Counted from the first letter of the stretch, positions 17,827 to 26,910 are shown. The stretch is DNA of 64,000 nt from Ardenticatenaceae bacterium (GCA_020634395.1 JACKBU010000024.1:1-64000); one strand, 5' to 3'. Notes: a model not told the origin generated them from the letters alone. Numbers and translations: made by a program.

Positions 17827-17838
17827 GGTTACTTCCTA

Positions 17839-18879
17839 TCAGGCCGGGTCTAGCTGCCGCCAGCGCAAATCATTGGTGAGACGGCCGTCTTCCATCAAAG
17901 ACTTAATGTGCTTCAACCGCCGGTAACGGGGGCCTTCAAACTCTTCCAGCTCCAGGCCCACTTTCTTGTACGCTTCGTACAATTCCTGCGCGCCTTTTTG
18001 AGCAGTCCACTGGGGGTTAAAATTAGGCAGCGTGTTGATGATTTTATCGCAGTTGACGCGGTAGTTGCGCTTGTCGGCGCTGGCGCCTTCGGCAAACTCT
18101 ACGCGACTGCCGGGGATAGTCTCAGCCACGATCTGCGCGAGCTGGCGGATCTGGTAGTTTTCGCCGGAGCGGCCCACGTTGAAGGCTTCGTTGTGGATCA
18201 GTTCGCGGGGCGATTCCAACACAGCGATGAAGGCGCGGGCCATGTCGCTGATATGGACGATGGGCCGCCAGGGGGTGCCATCGCTCTTCAAATAGACCAG
18301 GCCGGTGGTGTAGGCCCAGGCGGCCAGATTGTTGAGAACCAGGTCGAAGCGGAGACGGGGGGAAACGCCGTAGGCGGTGCCGCTGCGCAGGAAGGTGGGG
18401 CTGAAGTTGTCGTCGGCCAGCTTGGTGACGTCTTGTTCGACCATGACTTTGGAACGGCCGTAGGGCGTCACCGGGTTAAACGCCGAACTTTCATCGAGCC
18501 AATCGTTTACACCGGCGCCGTAGTTGCTGCAAGACGAGGAGAAAATAAACCGCTCAATGCCTATCTCTTTGGCCATCTTTGCCAGCCGGACGGAGGCGCG
18601 GTAATTAATGTCGTAGGTTAATTCGGGGTTTAAATCGCCCAGCGGGTCGTTGGATAGCCCGGCCAGGTGAATAATGGCATCAAACCCTTCCAGGTCGGCC
18701 AACTCTACGTCACGGATATCTTTGTTGATTTCGGGGAAATTCCGGGAAACGTCCTCACCAAACGTGGAACCTTCGTACAAGTTGGTGTCCAGCCCGACAA
18801 CGTCATGGTTGGCGGCAACCAACATGGGCATCATCACTGTGCCCACATAGCCATTATGACCTGTTACTAAAACTCGCAT
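17839..18879 (-). CDS. NAD-dependent nucleotide-sugar epimerase/dehydratase (extended SDR)
   Basis: A 346-residue extended short-chain dehydrogenase. The NAD-binding GHNGYVG lies at residues 7-13, DxxD-type acidic residues follow beta strands, the catalytic pair is YGRSK (Tyr/Lys), and SSSCSNYG supplies the catalytic Ser/Thr position. The C-terminal substrate region has GTPWRPIVHISD and AFNVG. It sits between a glucose-1-phosphate cytidylyltransferase and a C-methyltransferase, so it probably acts on a CDP-keto-deoxy sugar. Reaction (4-reduction, epimerisation or dehydration) cannot be settled from sequence. Confidence 0.87.
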   Translation of the reverse strand: MRVLVTGHNGYVGTVMMPMLVAANHDVVGLDTNLYEGSTFGEDVSRNFPEINKDIRDVELADLEGFDAIIHLAGLSNDPLGDLNPELTYDINYRASVRLAKMAKEIGIERFIFSSSCSNYGAGVNDWLDESSAFNPVTPYGRSKVMVEQDVTKLADDNFSPTFLRSGTAYGVSPRLRFDLVLNNLAAWAYTTGLVYLKSDGTPWRPIVHISDMARAFIAVLESPRELIHNEAFNVGRSGENYQIRQLAQIVAETIPGSRVEFAEGASADKRNYRVNCDKIINTLPNFNPQWTAQKGAQELYEAYKKVGLELEEFEGPRYRRLKHIKSLMEDGRLTNDLRWRQLDPA

Positions 18880-18958
18880 ATGTCACATCCTCTTTGGGTT
18901 TCTATCCTGACAGATTTTTTTGATACCTGAATATGCAAACCGGGTCCGGGCATAATCC

Positions 18959-19729
18959 CTAGTCCCAGACCTTCCAGGGCGGATTTTTACTCTGCCACAG
19001 TGTTTCTAAAATATGTTTTTCGCGCAAGGTGTCCATGCACTGCCAAAAAGATTCGTGTTTGTAGGCCATTAGCTGGCCCTCTTCCGCCAGCCGGGAAAGC
19101 GGTTCATGCTCGAACATCGTTTCATCGCCATCGATATAGTCGAAGACTTGCGGCTCTAACACGAAAAACGCGCCATTGATCCAGCCTTCGGCAGTTTGCG
19201 GCTTTTCTTCGAAACTGACGATGCGATCGCCATCGAACTCCAGGTGACCATAGCGGGCAGGAGGACGCACGGCCGTCATGGTGGCCAATTTTCCGTGCGC
19301 ACGATGAAACGCCAGCAAACGGTTCAGGTTGACGTCAGAAACGCCATCGCCCCAGGTTAACATAAACGTCTCATTGCCCAGATAAGGCTGCAAGCGTTTA
19401 ATGCGCCCACCGGTCATGGTATCATGGCCTGTATCAATCAGTTCGACCACCCAATCCGGATGATAATTTTCATGAGAGCGGACCTCACCGTTACGAAAAT
19501 CCACAGTCAGACTGCTGCCCAGCGACAAATAATCCACCATGTACTTTTTCAAGACCTCGCCCTTATAACCCAGGGCAATGACAAAGTCTTTGAAGCCATA
19601 ATGCGCGTAATGCATCATGATGTGCCAGATGATGGGATTATTGCCGATTTCAACCATTGGTTTGGGTTTGATGGTGGTTTCTTCAGAGAGGCGTGTTCCC
19701 TTGCCGCCAGCCAAAATACCTACTTTCAT
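18959..19729 (-). CDS. rfbF: Glucose-1-phosphate cytidylyltransferase
   Basis: Makes CDP-glucose from CTP and glucose 1-phosphate, the entry to CDP-3,6-dideoxy and branched sugars. The 256-residue protein opens with the nucleotidyltransferase motif MKVGILAGGKGTRLSEET, then KPKPMVEIGNNPI, and has LTWGDGVSDVN as metal site and ERF-like end WINGAFFVLEPQVFDYI. ATG 19729 fits the family start and has AAAGGAG upstream; a longer reading to 19783 adds 18 non-family residues. First gene of the cluster with the SDR and C-methyltransferase. A typical CDP-glucose 4,6-dehydratase (RfbG) is not in this window. Confidence 0.93.
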   Translation of the reverse strand: MKVGILAGGKGTRLSEETTIKPKPMVEIGNNPIIWHIMMHYAHYGFKDFVIALGYKGEVLKKYMVDYLSLGSSLTVDFRNGEVRSHENYHPDWVVELIDTGHDTMTGGRIKRLQPYLGNETFMLTWGDGVSDVNLNRLLAFHRAHGKLATMTAVRPPARYGHLEFDGDRIVSFEEKPQTAEGWINGAFFVLEPQVFDYIDGDETMFEHEPLSRLAEEGQLMAYKHESFWQCMDTLREKHILETLWQSKNPPWKVWD

Positions 19730-19998
19730 TAATGTTCCACTCCTTTGCCAGACATCCTCGAATGATGGATAAAGTTCAAACAACGATTGTTTACTGCTCG
19801 TGGTGAAAAATGGAGAAAATTATCAAAGGCATGAAGTAATCTGGTCATCCCCGTGCATTATTTCTACGCGGGCATGGTATAAGTTGCAAGTTACGAATTA
19901 TCTTACGTGTGAGACCGCTCTCCACCGGAGATGAAAGGCGCCACGGCCGTTTCCCCTTCCTCCTTAGCGAGATAGCAAATTCCTGATAAAATGGGGCC

Positions 19999-20547
19999 AT
20001 GTTAGAAACTAATTTCCCTGGCGAGATCAAATCAGCCAGTACCGCTGCGCACAAGGCCCAGGCAGCGTCTGGTGGCCCTGTTGCCATCGCCATCGTTACC
20101 GTCAGCGACAGCCGCACGCCAGATACCGACGTCAACGCCCACTATTTGCGGGCGGAAATTGCCGCCGCCGGCCACATCGTGTCCGACTACCGCCTGATTC
20201 GGGATGAACCGGAGCAGGTAACGGCCGTGCTCGATGACCTCACCGCCTCTGCTGCCCGTGTTCTGCTTTTTAACGGCGGCACCGGCATCGCCCCCCGCGA
20301 CACTACCTTCGACGTGCTGGATAGTAAGCTGGAAAAGAAAATGCCCGGTTTTGGTGAACTGTTTCGCATGCTAAGCTGGGCAGAAGTTGGCGCGGCGGCG
20401 ATGCTTTCCCGGGCCACCGCCGGCGTTTATCACAACACCCTCATTTTCTCCACCCCCGGTTCGCCCAACGCCGTCAAACTGGCCTGGGAAAAGCTCATCG
20501 CCCCTGAGTTACAGCACATGGCCTGGGAAATGATTCGAAAATCTTGA
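19999..20547 (+). CDS. moaB: Molybdopterin biosynthesis MoaB/Mog-type adenylyltransferase
   Basis: A 182-residue MoaB/Mog-fold protein that would adenylate molybdopterin before molybdenum insertion. Motifs: VSDSRTPDTDVN near the start, LLFNGGTGIAPRDTT (the MPT-binding GGTG loop), DSKLEKKMPGFGELFRMLS, and STPGSPNAVKLAWEKLI. About 30 residues longer than E. coli MoaB at the N-terminus, some of which may not be translated. A -10-like TGATAAAAT lies about 10 nt upstream of ATG 19999, so the leader may be very short. Downstream is sufE, so cofactor and Fe-S assembly genes are grouped. Confidence 0.9.
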   Translation: MLETNFPGEIKSASTAAHKAQAASGGPVAIAIVTVSDSRTPDTDVNAHYLRAEIAAAGHIVSDYRLIRDEPEQVTAVLDDLTASAARVLLFNGGTGIAPRDTTFDVLDSKLEKKMPGFGELFRMLSWAEVGAAAMLSRATAGVYHNTLIFSTPGSPNAVKLAWEKLIAPELQHMAWEMIRKS

Positions 20548-20551
20548 TTGC

Positions 20552-20612
20552 AGTGGATAGTTGTTAGTTGCCAGTCCGCATCTCACCCATCCAACTACCC
20601 AAACTACCCACT
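20552..20612. repeat. Imperfect inverted repeat between moaB and sufE
   Basis: AGTGGATAGTTGTTAGTTG (20552-20570) pairs imperfectly with the complementary CAACTACCC...CCCACT stretch (20592-20612), about 20 nt apart. The right arm ends 8 nt before the sufE ATG, where no Shine-Dalgarno is visible, so the stem may control sufE translation. Same architecture as the element at 10985-11052 but different sequence. Confidence 0.65.
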
Positions 20613-20620
20613 ATCAACTT

Positions 20621-21064
20621 ATGATGATGACTCCTGAAGAAATTTTAGAAGATTTTAGCTGGTTAGAATCGTGGGATGATCGGTATGGCTATCTGGTCGA
20701 GTTAGGCCGCGGCCTGCCGCCCATGGACCCGGCCGACAAAACAGAAGAGACCCGCATCGAAGGTTGCCAGAGCGGCGTTTGGATCAAAACAACCACCGCA
20801 GGCTCTCCACCGGTGCTTACCTTTGTGGGAGACAGCGACTCGGCTATCGTAAAAGGTCTGGTGGCTATTGTCATCAGCCTGGTGAACGGCCGTTCTCCCA
20901 AAGAGATCCTGGCTCTGGACATCCCCGAGTTTTTCGCCAAGCTGAATCTGGAAAACCATCTTAGCCCTACCCGCAAAACCGGCCTCAACGAAATGGTCAA
21001 ATCAATTAAGCAGCAAGCGGCCGTTCTAGTCGAAATGGAGGCCGCCGATGACCCTGCTACCTGA
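20621..21064 (+). CDS. sufE: SufE-family cysteine desulfurase activator (Fe-S cluster assembly)
   Basis: A 147-residue SufE homologue that accepts persulfide sulfur from a SufS/CsdA desulfurase. The fold opens with EEILEDFSWLESWDDRYGYLVELGRGLPP, the sulfur-accepting cysteine is in EGCQSGVW, followed by FVGDSDSAIVKGLVA and the LxxHLSPTRxxGLxxM end. The start is placed at the first of three consecutive ATG codons (20621), because the longer reading goes through the inverted repeat. The 3' end overlaps the next gene by 17 nt. No sufS or sufBCD is in the window. Confidence 0.92.
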   Translation: MMMTPEEILEDFSWLESWDDRYGYLVELGRGLPPMDPADKTEETRIEGCQSGVWIKTTTAGSPPVLTFVGDSDSAIVKGLVAIVISLVNGRSPKEILALDIPEFFAKLNLENHLSPTRKTGLNEMVKSIKQQAAVLVEMEAADDPAT

Positions 21065-21506
21065 TCTGGGCAATATCTACAACTTTTATCCCCTGAATGA
21101 CCGCGTGGCTTCAGCCGGGCAGCCGACGGCCGAAGAGTTTACGGCCGTGCACCAAGCCGGCTACCAGGTTATCATCAACCTGGCCACCACCGATTCCACC
21201 CAGGCCCTGCTCAACGAAAGAGGTATCGTCGCCCAGCTTGGTCTCGATTACGTCCACATTCCGGTTATCTGGAACTCTCCCCAACGCCGCGACTTTGAGA
21301 AGTTTTGCCAGGCTATGCAGGCTTATGACGGCCGTAAAATTTTCGTCCACTGCATCGCCAATATGCGGGTTTCCGCATTTCTATACTTATACCAACGCCA
21401 TCTGGGTCTGCCAAACGCCGCCGCCCGCCAGATTCTAGACGCCATCTGGCAGCCAAACCCCACCTGGCAGCAGTTTATCGACGACATTCTGGCAGATTTT
21501 GCCTGA
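21048..21506 (+). CDS. Protein tyrosine phosphatase-fold protein with non-canonical active-site loop
   Basis: A 152-residue member of the PTP-like/DUF442-related group. It contains VASAGQPTAEEF and YQVIINLA at the front, typical of these small phosphatases, and a loop VHCIANMRVSAF where a P-loop is expected. The loop has four residues between Cys and Arg (HC-x4-R) rather than the usual five, so activity is uncertain. It overlaps the sufE end by 17 nt and is followed by a terminator, so it is co-expressed with sufE. Role unknown. Confidence 0.75.
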   Translation: MTLLPDLGNIYNFYPLNDRVASAGQPTAEEFTAVHQAGYQVIINLATTDSTQALLNERGIVAQLGLDYVHIPVIWNSPQRRDFEKFCQAMQAYDGRKIFVHCIANMRVSAFLYLYQRHLGLPNAAARQILDAIWQPNPTWQQFIDDILADFA

Positions 21507-21520
21507 AGGCACGCATAAAA

Positions 21521-21556
21521 AAAAGGCCGGCGCCTTTCTCAAGACGCCGGCCTTTT
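21521..21556. terminator. Bidirectional rho-independent terminator
   Basis: AAAAGGCCGGCG (21521-21532) pairs perfectly with CGCCGGCCTTTT (21545-21556) around a 12-nt loop, between the convergent phosphatase-like gene and the RNase J gene. Confidence 0.93.
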
Positions 21557-21562
21557 TATTTT

Positions 21563-23194
21563 TTATACACGCACGATGTTGGACAAAATCACCGGACGTG
21601 ATTGGGTCTTGTGATAGAAGAAATTTTGCAGTGTTTCGCGCACGGTGTCATCGTGATTACGGCCGTTGCGCTTCAACTGCCGCTTCAACTCCTTGCGCGC
21701 CGCATCCATCAGATCCCCCGACGTATCCATCCGCAAAAATCCACGGCTGATAATGCTCGGTTCGCCGGCTAGCTTATGCTGGCGGTCGATGGGCACATAC
21801 ACAACCACAAAACCATCCTGCGCCAGCCGTTCGCGGTCGCGCATTACCAGTTCGCCAATTTCACCAACCAGCGAACCGTCTACATACACGTCTTCCGCCG
21901 GGATAGAGCCTTCCTGCCACGCTTTGTCGCCATCTGTCACCCACGTAGCTCCGTTGTGGAGAATAAAAACATCCTCAGCCGCCAAGCCGCACTCCTGCGC
22001 CAGGCGCGCATGCAAGTGCAAATGGCGCGTTTCGCCATGCACCGGAATCAAGAAGCGCGGTTTGACCGTCTCCAGCATAATCCGCATGTCTTCGCGGCTG
22101 CCATGACCCGAAACGTGCACCGTCGCCAACGATCCGTAAATCACGTTCGCGCCGCGGGCAAACAAATTGTTCAACATGCGCCCCACGTCTTCTTCGTTGC
22201 CAGGAATGGTGCCACCGGAAACGATGATCGTGTCGCCATCATGGACCTGGATCTGGCGGTGTTCGCCTTTGGCCATGCGGTTTAGCGCCGAGCGTGGTTC
22301 ACCTTGCGAGCCAGTCGATAAAATCACCAGCTTGTCGTCCGGAATGTTATCGCTGATGTCTACCAGCAGCTTTTTGGGAATTTTCAAATAACCCAAATCG
22401 CGGGCGAGTTCCACGTTTTGCTGCAAACTGCGGCCGGTGAGAGCAACTTTACGGCCGTATTTATCCGCCAACCGCATGATCTCTTGCAGCCGGGCCAGCA
22501 GCGAGGAAAAGGTCGCAATGATGATCCGCGATCCGGCCGCCTCCGCAAAAAGCTGGTCCAGCGTATCGGCCACCAACTGTTCCGTCGGCGTGCGGCCGGG
22601 CCGATCCGCGTTTGTGCTGTCACCCATCAGGGCCAAAACGCCGTTCGGCGTCAGCTCCCGCAGCCGTTTGAAATCGGTCGTACGGCCGCCGGTCGGGGTT
22701 TCGTCCAGTTTATAGTCGCCGGTATGAATGACCGCACCCACAGGTGTATCGATCACCAATCCCACGGCCGCCGGGATAGAGTGGGCCACGGCAAAGGGAC
22801 TGATACGGAATGGCCCCAAATGCAGGGTTTGCTTGTCGTCGATCACTTCCAGACTGGCCCGCTCCAGGACGTGGGCTTCTTCCAACTGGCGTTCCACCAT
22901 ACCAATGGTCAGCGCAGTACCGTAAATCGGCGCATTCACGCGCTCTAGCAAATATGGCAGGCCGCCAATATGGTCCATGTGGCCATGCGTCAGCACGATG
23001 CCGCGCAAAATATCCTGGTTCTCCACCACATAGTCGAATTGAGGGAGGACCAGGTCGATGCCATACATGTCACTTTCGGGGAACATAACCCCACAGTCGA
23101 CAATAATTTGATTACGGCCGTATTCCAATAAAGTCATGTTTTTCCCAATTTCCCCCAGGCCGCCCAGGGGAATAATTTTCAAATTTTTCGTCAT
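21563..23194 (-). CDS. rnj: Ribonuclease J
   Basis: A 543-residue RNase J (metallo-beta-lactamase, beta-CASP, RMMBL and C-terminal domains). The zinc motif is THGHMDHIGG (HxHxDH), further ligands lie in HTGDYKLDET and PVHGETRHLHLHA, and beta-CASP has MGDSTNADRPG and STGSQGEPRSALNRMA. It performs 5'-3' exonucleolytic and endonucleolytic mRNA decay and rRNA maturation in the cytosol. Length is standard and the start ATG 23194 matches the family start (KNLKIIPLGGLGEIGKNM). Monocistronic, with its own terminator. Confidence 0.97.
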   Translation of the reverse strand: MTKNLKIIPLGGLGEIGKNMTLLEYGRNQIIVDCGVMFPESDMYGIDLVLPQFDYVVENQDILRGIVLTHGHMDHIGGLPYLLERVNAPIYGTALTIGMVERQLEEAHVLERASLEVIDDKQTLHLGPFRISPFAVAHSIPAAVGLVIDTPVGAVIHTGDYKLDETPTGGRTTDFKRLRELTPNGVLALMGDSTNADRPGRTPTEQLVADTLDQLFAEAAGSRIIIATFSSLLARLQEIMRLADKYGRKVALTGRSLQQNVELARDLGYLKIPKKLLVDISDNIPDDKLVILSTGSQGEPRSALNRMAKGEHRQIQVHDGDTIIVSGGTIPGNEEDVGRMLNNLFARGANVIYGSLATVHVSGHGSREDMRIMLETVKPRFLIPVHGETRHLHLHARLAQECGLAAEDVFILHNGATWVTDGDKAWQEGSIPAEDVYVDGSLVGEIGELVMRDRERLAQDGFVVVYVPIDRQHKLAGEPSIISRGFLRMDTSGDLMDAARKELKRQLKRNGRNHDDTVRETLQNFFYHKTQSRPVILSNIVRV

Positions 23195-23465
23195 AGCGTT
23201 ATTAACTTTACGATTTCCTTATCGTTTTAATTTCTAAATTGACGGCACGCCCAAAGCGAGGACGGCCGTTTCCCAATAAACGACCAGGCAGCCAGAAGTC
23301 GGCCATGAGCCCGGCCAGGTGATTAAACGTGCAATACCTTTGCGTCACAACTGTTGGGTGGAGCAACTCGCGTTTGCGGAAGGCACTTCTTTTTACTATA
23401 CGTAAAGAACTATATCACAAACAAATAAGAATGGCATTAGCAGATCGAAAAGAGAGAGGGCGCTC

Positions 23466-23729
23466 CTATTTCTTTTTTAGATAGACCTGGTCTAGGTAAC
23501 ACCACCGCCAATCTTCGCCCGGCTCAAATGATTGAACGATGGGGTGGCCGGTGGCATGGAAATGCTTCGTGGCGTGTTTGTTCGGTGAATAATCGCAGCA
23601 GCCAACATGGCCGCAAATAAGGCACAGACGCAGGTGAACCCAGGTATCGCCTGTTTTTAAACACTCCTCGCAGCCTGCACCGCTGGGCGTCACCGCTCGA
23701 ATTTGGTCAAGATGAGTACACTCTGCCAT
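23466..23729 (-). CDS. Small UBP-type zinc-finger protein
   Basis: An 87-residue stand-alone ZnF-UBP domain. Metal ligands are visible in the order CTHLD, GCEECL, CLICGHVGCCD and then HATKHFHATGHPIV, the pattern of eukaryotic ubiquitin-binding UBP fingers. Bacterial single-domain versions are common in Actinobacteria and Chloroflexota; their role is not established. Separated from neighbours on both sides. Confidence 0.9.
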   Translation of the reverse strand: MAECTHLDQIRAVTPSGAGCEECLKTGDTWVHLRLCLICGHVGCCDYSPNKHATKHFHATGHPIVQSFEPGEDWRWCYLDQVYLKKK

Positions 23730-23982
23730 TATTCACCACCAATAGGCTATTATGCCACTACCTGTCAAGCCCCTAACTTCTCGGCTGCCCAGAACGGATT
23801 TCGGCCGCCGGGTTGCCTCTCATCGCTTACTCTAACAAGTTCTCGGCGGTCAACGGCCGTTGTCCTAACCCATCTCCGTGCCAGCGGCACAGAAACGCTC
23901 GCCCGAGCGGCGCTTGTGTTGGAACAATCGTTCTAAAAGCCATTTTGCACTACAATAGGCAGACAGAAAACGGAGGTGTGGT

Positions 23983-25194
23983 GTGATGCAGATTTTGTCC
24001 CAACAGGATGCCCGCAGATTAGCGATTTCACGACAGCATTTGGATGAGGCGGAACGGCCGTGTCTGCTCGACCTTATCCGCGACCTGGGCTGCGTGCAGT
24101 TGGACCCTATTCGCCATGTGGAGCGCACACATTTGCTCGTTCTGTGGAGCCGCCTGGGGGCGTTCGACGAGGCCGAACTAGAACGGCTGCGCTTTGAAGA
24201 GCGAGCGCTTTTTGAGTATTGGGCACACGCCGCTTCGCTGGTGCTGACGGATGAGTGGCCGGTCCACAACTGGTACATGCGCCATTTGCAGGAAAAGCCG
24301 GACTCCACATGGGTCGAAGAGCGTCGCGAGATAATTGATCGGATGCAGGAAGATATGCTAGCCGAATTTCGCCAGGGACCCAAAATGTCTCGCGAGCTGG
24401 AAATCCCCGACGACCCGCGGTTTGACAGCCGTTGGTGGAGTGGACGGTATGTATCCGTATTGATCGACCGTTTATGGTCGCGTGGCCTGCTGACGGTATA
24501 CGGCCGTCCCCACAACAACCACCGCCTCTGGGGCCTGGCCGAAGATTTTTGGCCGGAATGGACACCTCGCGAGGCGTGGAACGAAGAACAGGTGACGCGT
24601 TTTGCCGTGCAAAAGGCGGTGCGGGCGCTGGGCGCGGCCACCTCCAAACAGATTAAGCGACACTACACGCGCGGGCGTTATCCAAAGCTGACGGCCGTGC
24701 TAAAAAAGCTGGTGCACGAAGGTGTATTATTAGAAGTGACCGTTCTCGGCCGCGACGAGGTACCGCTGCCCGGTCCCTGGTATATGCACCAGGAAGACAG
24801 CGACCTGCTGGCGCACATTCAGGCAGGCAATTGGCACGGCCGTACCACTCTGCTTTCCCCCTTCGATAACCTGATTTGCGACCGTGACCGCACCGAACTG
24901 CTTCTCAACTTCTTCTACCGCATCGAAATCTACGTGCCCAAGAAAAAGCGGCAGTACGGTTACTACGTGCTGCCCATCTTGCACCAAGACCGCCTGATTG
25001 GGCGCATTGACGCCGACATGAACCGCAGCACCAACACCCTACATCTGCACAACGTCTACGCCGAAGAGGGCGCACCGGGCGGCCAACAAACCGTCCAGGC
25101 TATCGCCCAGGCGGCCGCCGATCTGGGACAGTTTTTAGGTGCGGAAGATGTTGCCTGGGGGCAAGTGCCCGACGTCTGGAAAGCGTTGCGCTGA
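23983..25194 (+). CDS. ycaQ: YcaQ/AlkX-type DNA glycosylase (HTH_42 family)
   Basis: A 403-residue winged-helix protein of the DUF1006/HTH_42 family, whose members (E. coli YcaQ, Streptomyces AlzA/AlkX) excise alkylated bases and unhook interstrand crosslinks. The family signature runs RDLGCVQLDPIRHVERTHLLVLWSRLG; the Q-L-D of this segment matches the catalytic QxQ/QxD motif. Other family blocks are FEYWAHAASLV, RFDSRWWSGRYV and SPFDNLICDRDRTELLLNFFYRIEIYVP. Start ATG 23983 lies shortly after an AGGTG tract. No drug-biosynthesis cluster adjoins, so general DNA repair is likely. Confidence 0.9.
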   Translation: MMQILSQQDARRLAISRQHLDEAERPCLLDLIRDLGCVQLDPIRHVERTHLLVLWSRLGAFDEAELERLRFEERALFEYWAHAASLVLTDEWPVHNWYMRHLQEKPDSTWVEERREIIDRMQEDMLAEFRQGPKMSRELEIPDDPRFDSRWWSGRYVSVLIDRLWSRGLLTVYGRPHNNHRLWGLAEDFWPEWTPREAWNEEQVTRFAVQKAVRALGAATSKQIKRHYTRGRYPKLTAVLKKLVHEGVLLEVTVLGRDEVPLPGPWYMHQEDSDLLAHIQAGNWHGRTTLLSPFDNLICDRDRTELLLNFFYRIEIYVPKKKRQYGYYVLPILHQDRLIGRIDADMNRSTNTLHLHNVYAEEGAPGGQQTVQAIAQAAADLGQFLGAEDVAWGQVPDVWKALR

Positions 25195-25388
25195 ACCCCC
25201 TGCTTTGCCTGCTTTTTCCAGGATGGACGTTACGGCCGTCTTCCTGCTACGCGCCGCACCAGACCACGAAACCAAAATAAAGAGTTCCTAAAGAACCGGC
25301 TGCTAGAGTAAGAGTGATCATCACCACAGCCTTTGGCGCTGCCAGGCAGATGATCGGAGACTCCGCATCTGATAGGAGGAAAAGTCCT

Positions 25389-25988
25389 TTGCGAACTCTA
25401 GGAATTGAACTGCTCGTACTGGTGATCATTTTTATGATTGGGGCCGGGGTAGCCGCGTATTTCCGCAAATTCCCCCATGACAGCCCGCGGGAACAACTCC
25501 AACTCATCGCCAACGACCGCTGGGGATGGACGGCGCAGGCGATTATTTTCCCTGTGGTGTTTGCGGCAACGGCCGTTTTATTTCTCATCATGGCCCGGCA
25601 GCGGCCTGCGGGCTGGCCGCGCTGGTTAGGCCTGGTCGCGGCAGGCTTGTTTGCTCTGGGGTTTTTACTGTGGATGCCCATCAGCATCAGACGAGTGAGA
25701 TACTGGTCCAGGGCCGTGACCCTGCTGCAAAACTACGATTCTGAACTGCCGGTAGATGTGAACATTGGCGGCCGCACATTCTGGCCGCACACGGTGAGCG
25801 TTCTCCTGGCGATTGCCTTCATGGGCAGTGCGCTGGCTGTGGGCGGTACACTGCCTATCCTGGGATGGATCGTCGGAATTCTGGCCATGGGGGGTCTGCT
25901 GGCGGGCACACTGCTGTGGCACGACTGGCCGCCGTTTATAAACTACCTTCTCCTGCTAATACTGGCGATCGGCTTGATCCTGAGTTAG
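25389..25988 (+). CDS. Integral membrane protein of unknown function
   Basis: A 199-residue protein with five or six hydrophobic segments (IELLVLVIIFMIGAGVAA, AIIFPVVFAATAVLFLI, LGLVAAGLFALGFLLW, HTVSVLLAIAFMGSALAV, LGWIVGILAMGGLLAGTLL, FINYLLLLILAIGLIL). Not assigned to a family. TTG 25389 is chosen over 25314 because a perfect AGGAGG (25374-25379) lies 9 nt upstream. It stands alone, 195 nt after the glycosylase gene and convergent with the FHA gene. Confidence 0.7.
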   Translation: MRTLGIELLVLVIIFMIGAGVAAYFRKFPHDSPREQLQLIANDRWGWTAQAIIFPVVFAATAVLFLIMARQRPAGWPRWLGLVAAGLFALGFLLWMPISIRRVRYWSRAVTLLQNYDSELPVDVNIGGRTFWPHTVSVLLAIAFMGSALAVGGTLPILGWIVGILAMGGLLAGTLLWHDWPPFINYLLLLILAIGLILS

Positions 25989-26091
25989 CGGTCTTTGGAC
26001 GCAGGGTCGAAACCTTGTGGCGGTTGAAGGCATGGCGCCTTCTGGCTGCCCACCGCGGCCCCTGCAAGGCGCAGACAAGGCAAACGGCCGT

Positions 26092-26910
26092 TTACTGATC
26101 ATCGTTAGAAATGATCGGCCGGGGAATGGTTTCCTCTTCGACAAAAGCACGGTCAGAGCGATCTTTGCCGTTCAGGTCATCCTGCCCTTCTCCATAGATA
26201 ATTTTCATGGTGCTGAGGGTGATCACGTCGCCAGACTGCAAAACGTATTCCTGCACCGGCTCGCCGTTAACCAGCGTACGGCCCGGCCGGTTGCTCAGAT
26301 CGTAGAGGACAAAACGGCCGTATCGCCAGCGAATTTGAGCATGGCGGCGACTGACCGTTGCCGCGTCCAGCACCACGTCGTTGTCCATACGACGCCCCAG
26401 GCTTACCAAGGGCCGGTCCAGGGCCACGTGCCGCCCGCCATCTACAATCAAGTAGGCATCCACCGCCTGCACAGCGGCTAAAATTTCCTGGGCAGCTTCA
26501 TCCAGGTCCGGGCGCGGCAGATTAAACTCCGTGGTGGGCTGGGCCGACTGGCTGTGCTCGGCCAGGATGAGGACTTCATGAGGAGCGCTGCGCGGATCGG
26601 CGGCCAGGGTGACATACGGCCGTGACACCAACCGCCAGCCAGACTGCCGCGCCAGTTGGCCAACGTAGTCGGCCAGCACCTGTTCAATATCCGGCTGCTC
26701 GGCCAGGATGCGGGCGGCATCCTGTTGGTGCAGAGAAATGGTAAAGATGTCAGCGACACGGCCGTCTTTCTGGCTGTCTTCCAAGGCTTTTGCCAGCCGG
26801 TTGGTCACATCCAGTGCCCCCAGCTCTCCGCCTAGCAGTCTTCCAAACGAGCCTTCCACCAACTGCTGCGCGCGCGCTTCAAATTCAGAAAGTCGGAATC
26901 GTTTCATCAT
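26092..26910 (-). CDS. FhaA-like protein: DUF3662 domain plus FHA domain
   Basis: A 272-residue phosphopeptide-binding protein. Residues 1-125 match DUF3662 (FEARAQQLVEGSFGRLLGGELGALDVTNRLAKALE and YVGQLARQSGWRLVSRPYV). The C-terminal FHA domain has VSLGRRMDNDVVLD, VSRRHAQIRW, YDLSNRPGRTLVNGEP and GDVITLSTMKIIY, with the Arg, Ser, His and Asn contacts of a working phosphothreonine pocket. Homologues (mycobacterial FhaA) act with Ser/Thr kinases and cell-wall factors; no kinase gene adjoins here. ATG 26910 has AAGGG 7 nt upstream. Divergent from selD. Confidence 0.9.
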   Translation of the reverse strand: MMKRFRLSEFEARAQQLVEGSFGRLLGGELGALDVTNRLAKALEDSQKDGRVADIFTISLHQQDAARILAEQPDIEQVLADYVGQLARQSGWRLVSRPYVTLAADPRSAPHEVLILAEHSQSAQPTTEFNLPRPDLDEAAQEILAAVQAVDAYLIVDGGRHVALDRPLVSLGRRMDNDVVLDAATVSRRHAQIRWRYGRFVLYDLSNRPGRTLVNGEPVQEYVLQSGDVITLSTMKIIYGEGQDDLNGKDRSDRAFVEEETIPRPIISNDDQ

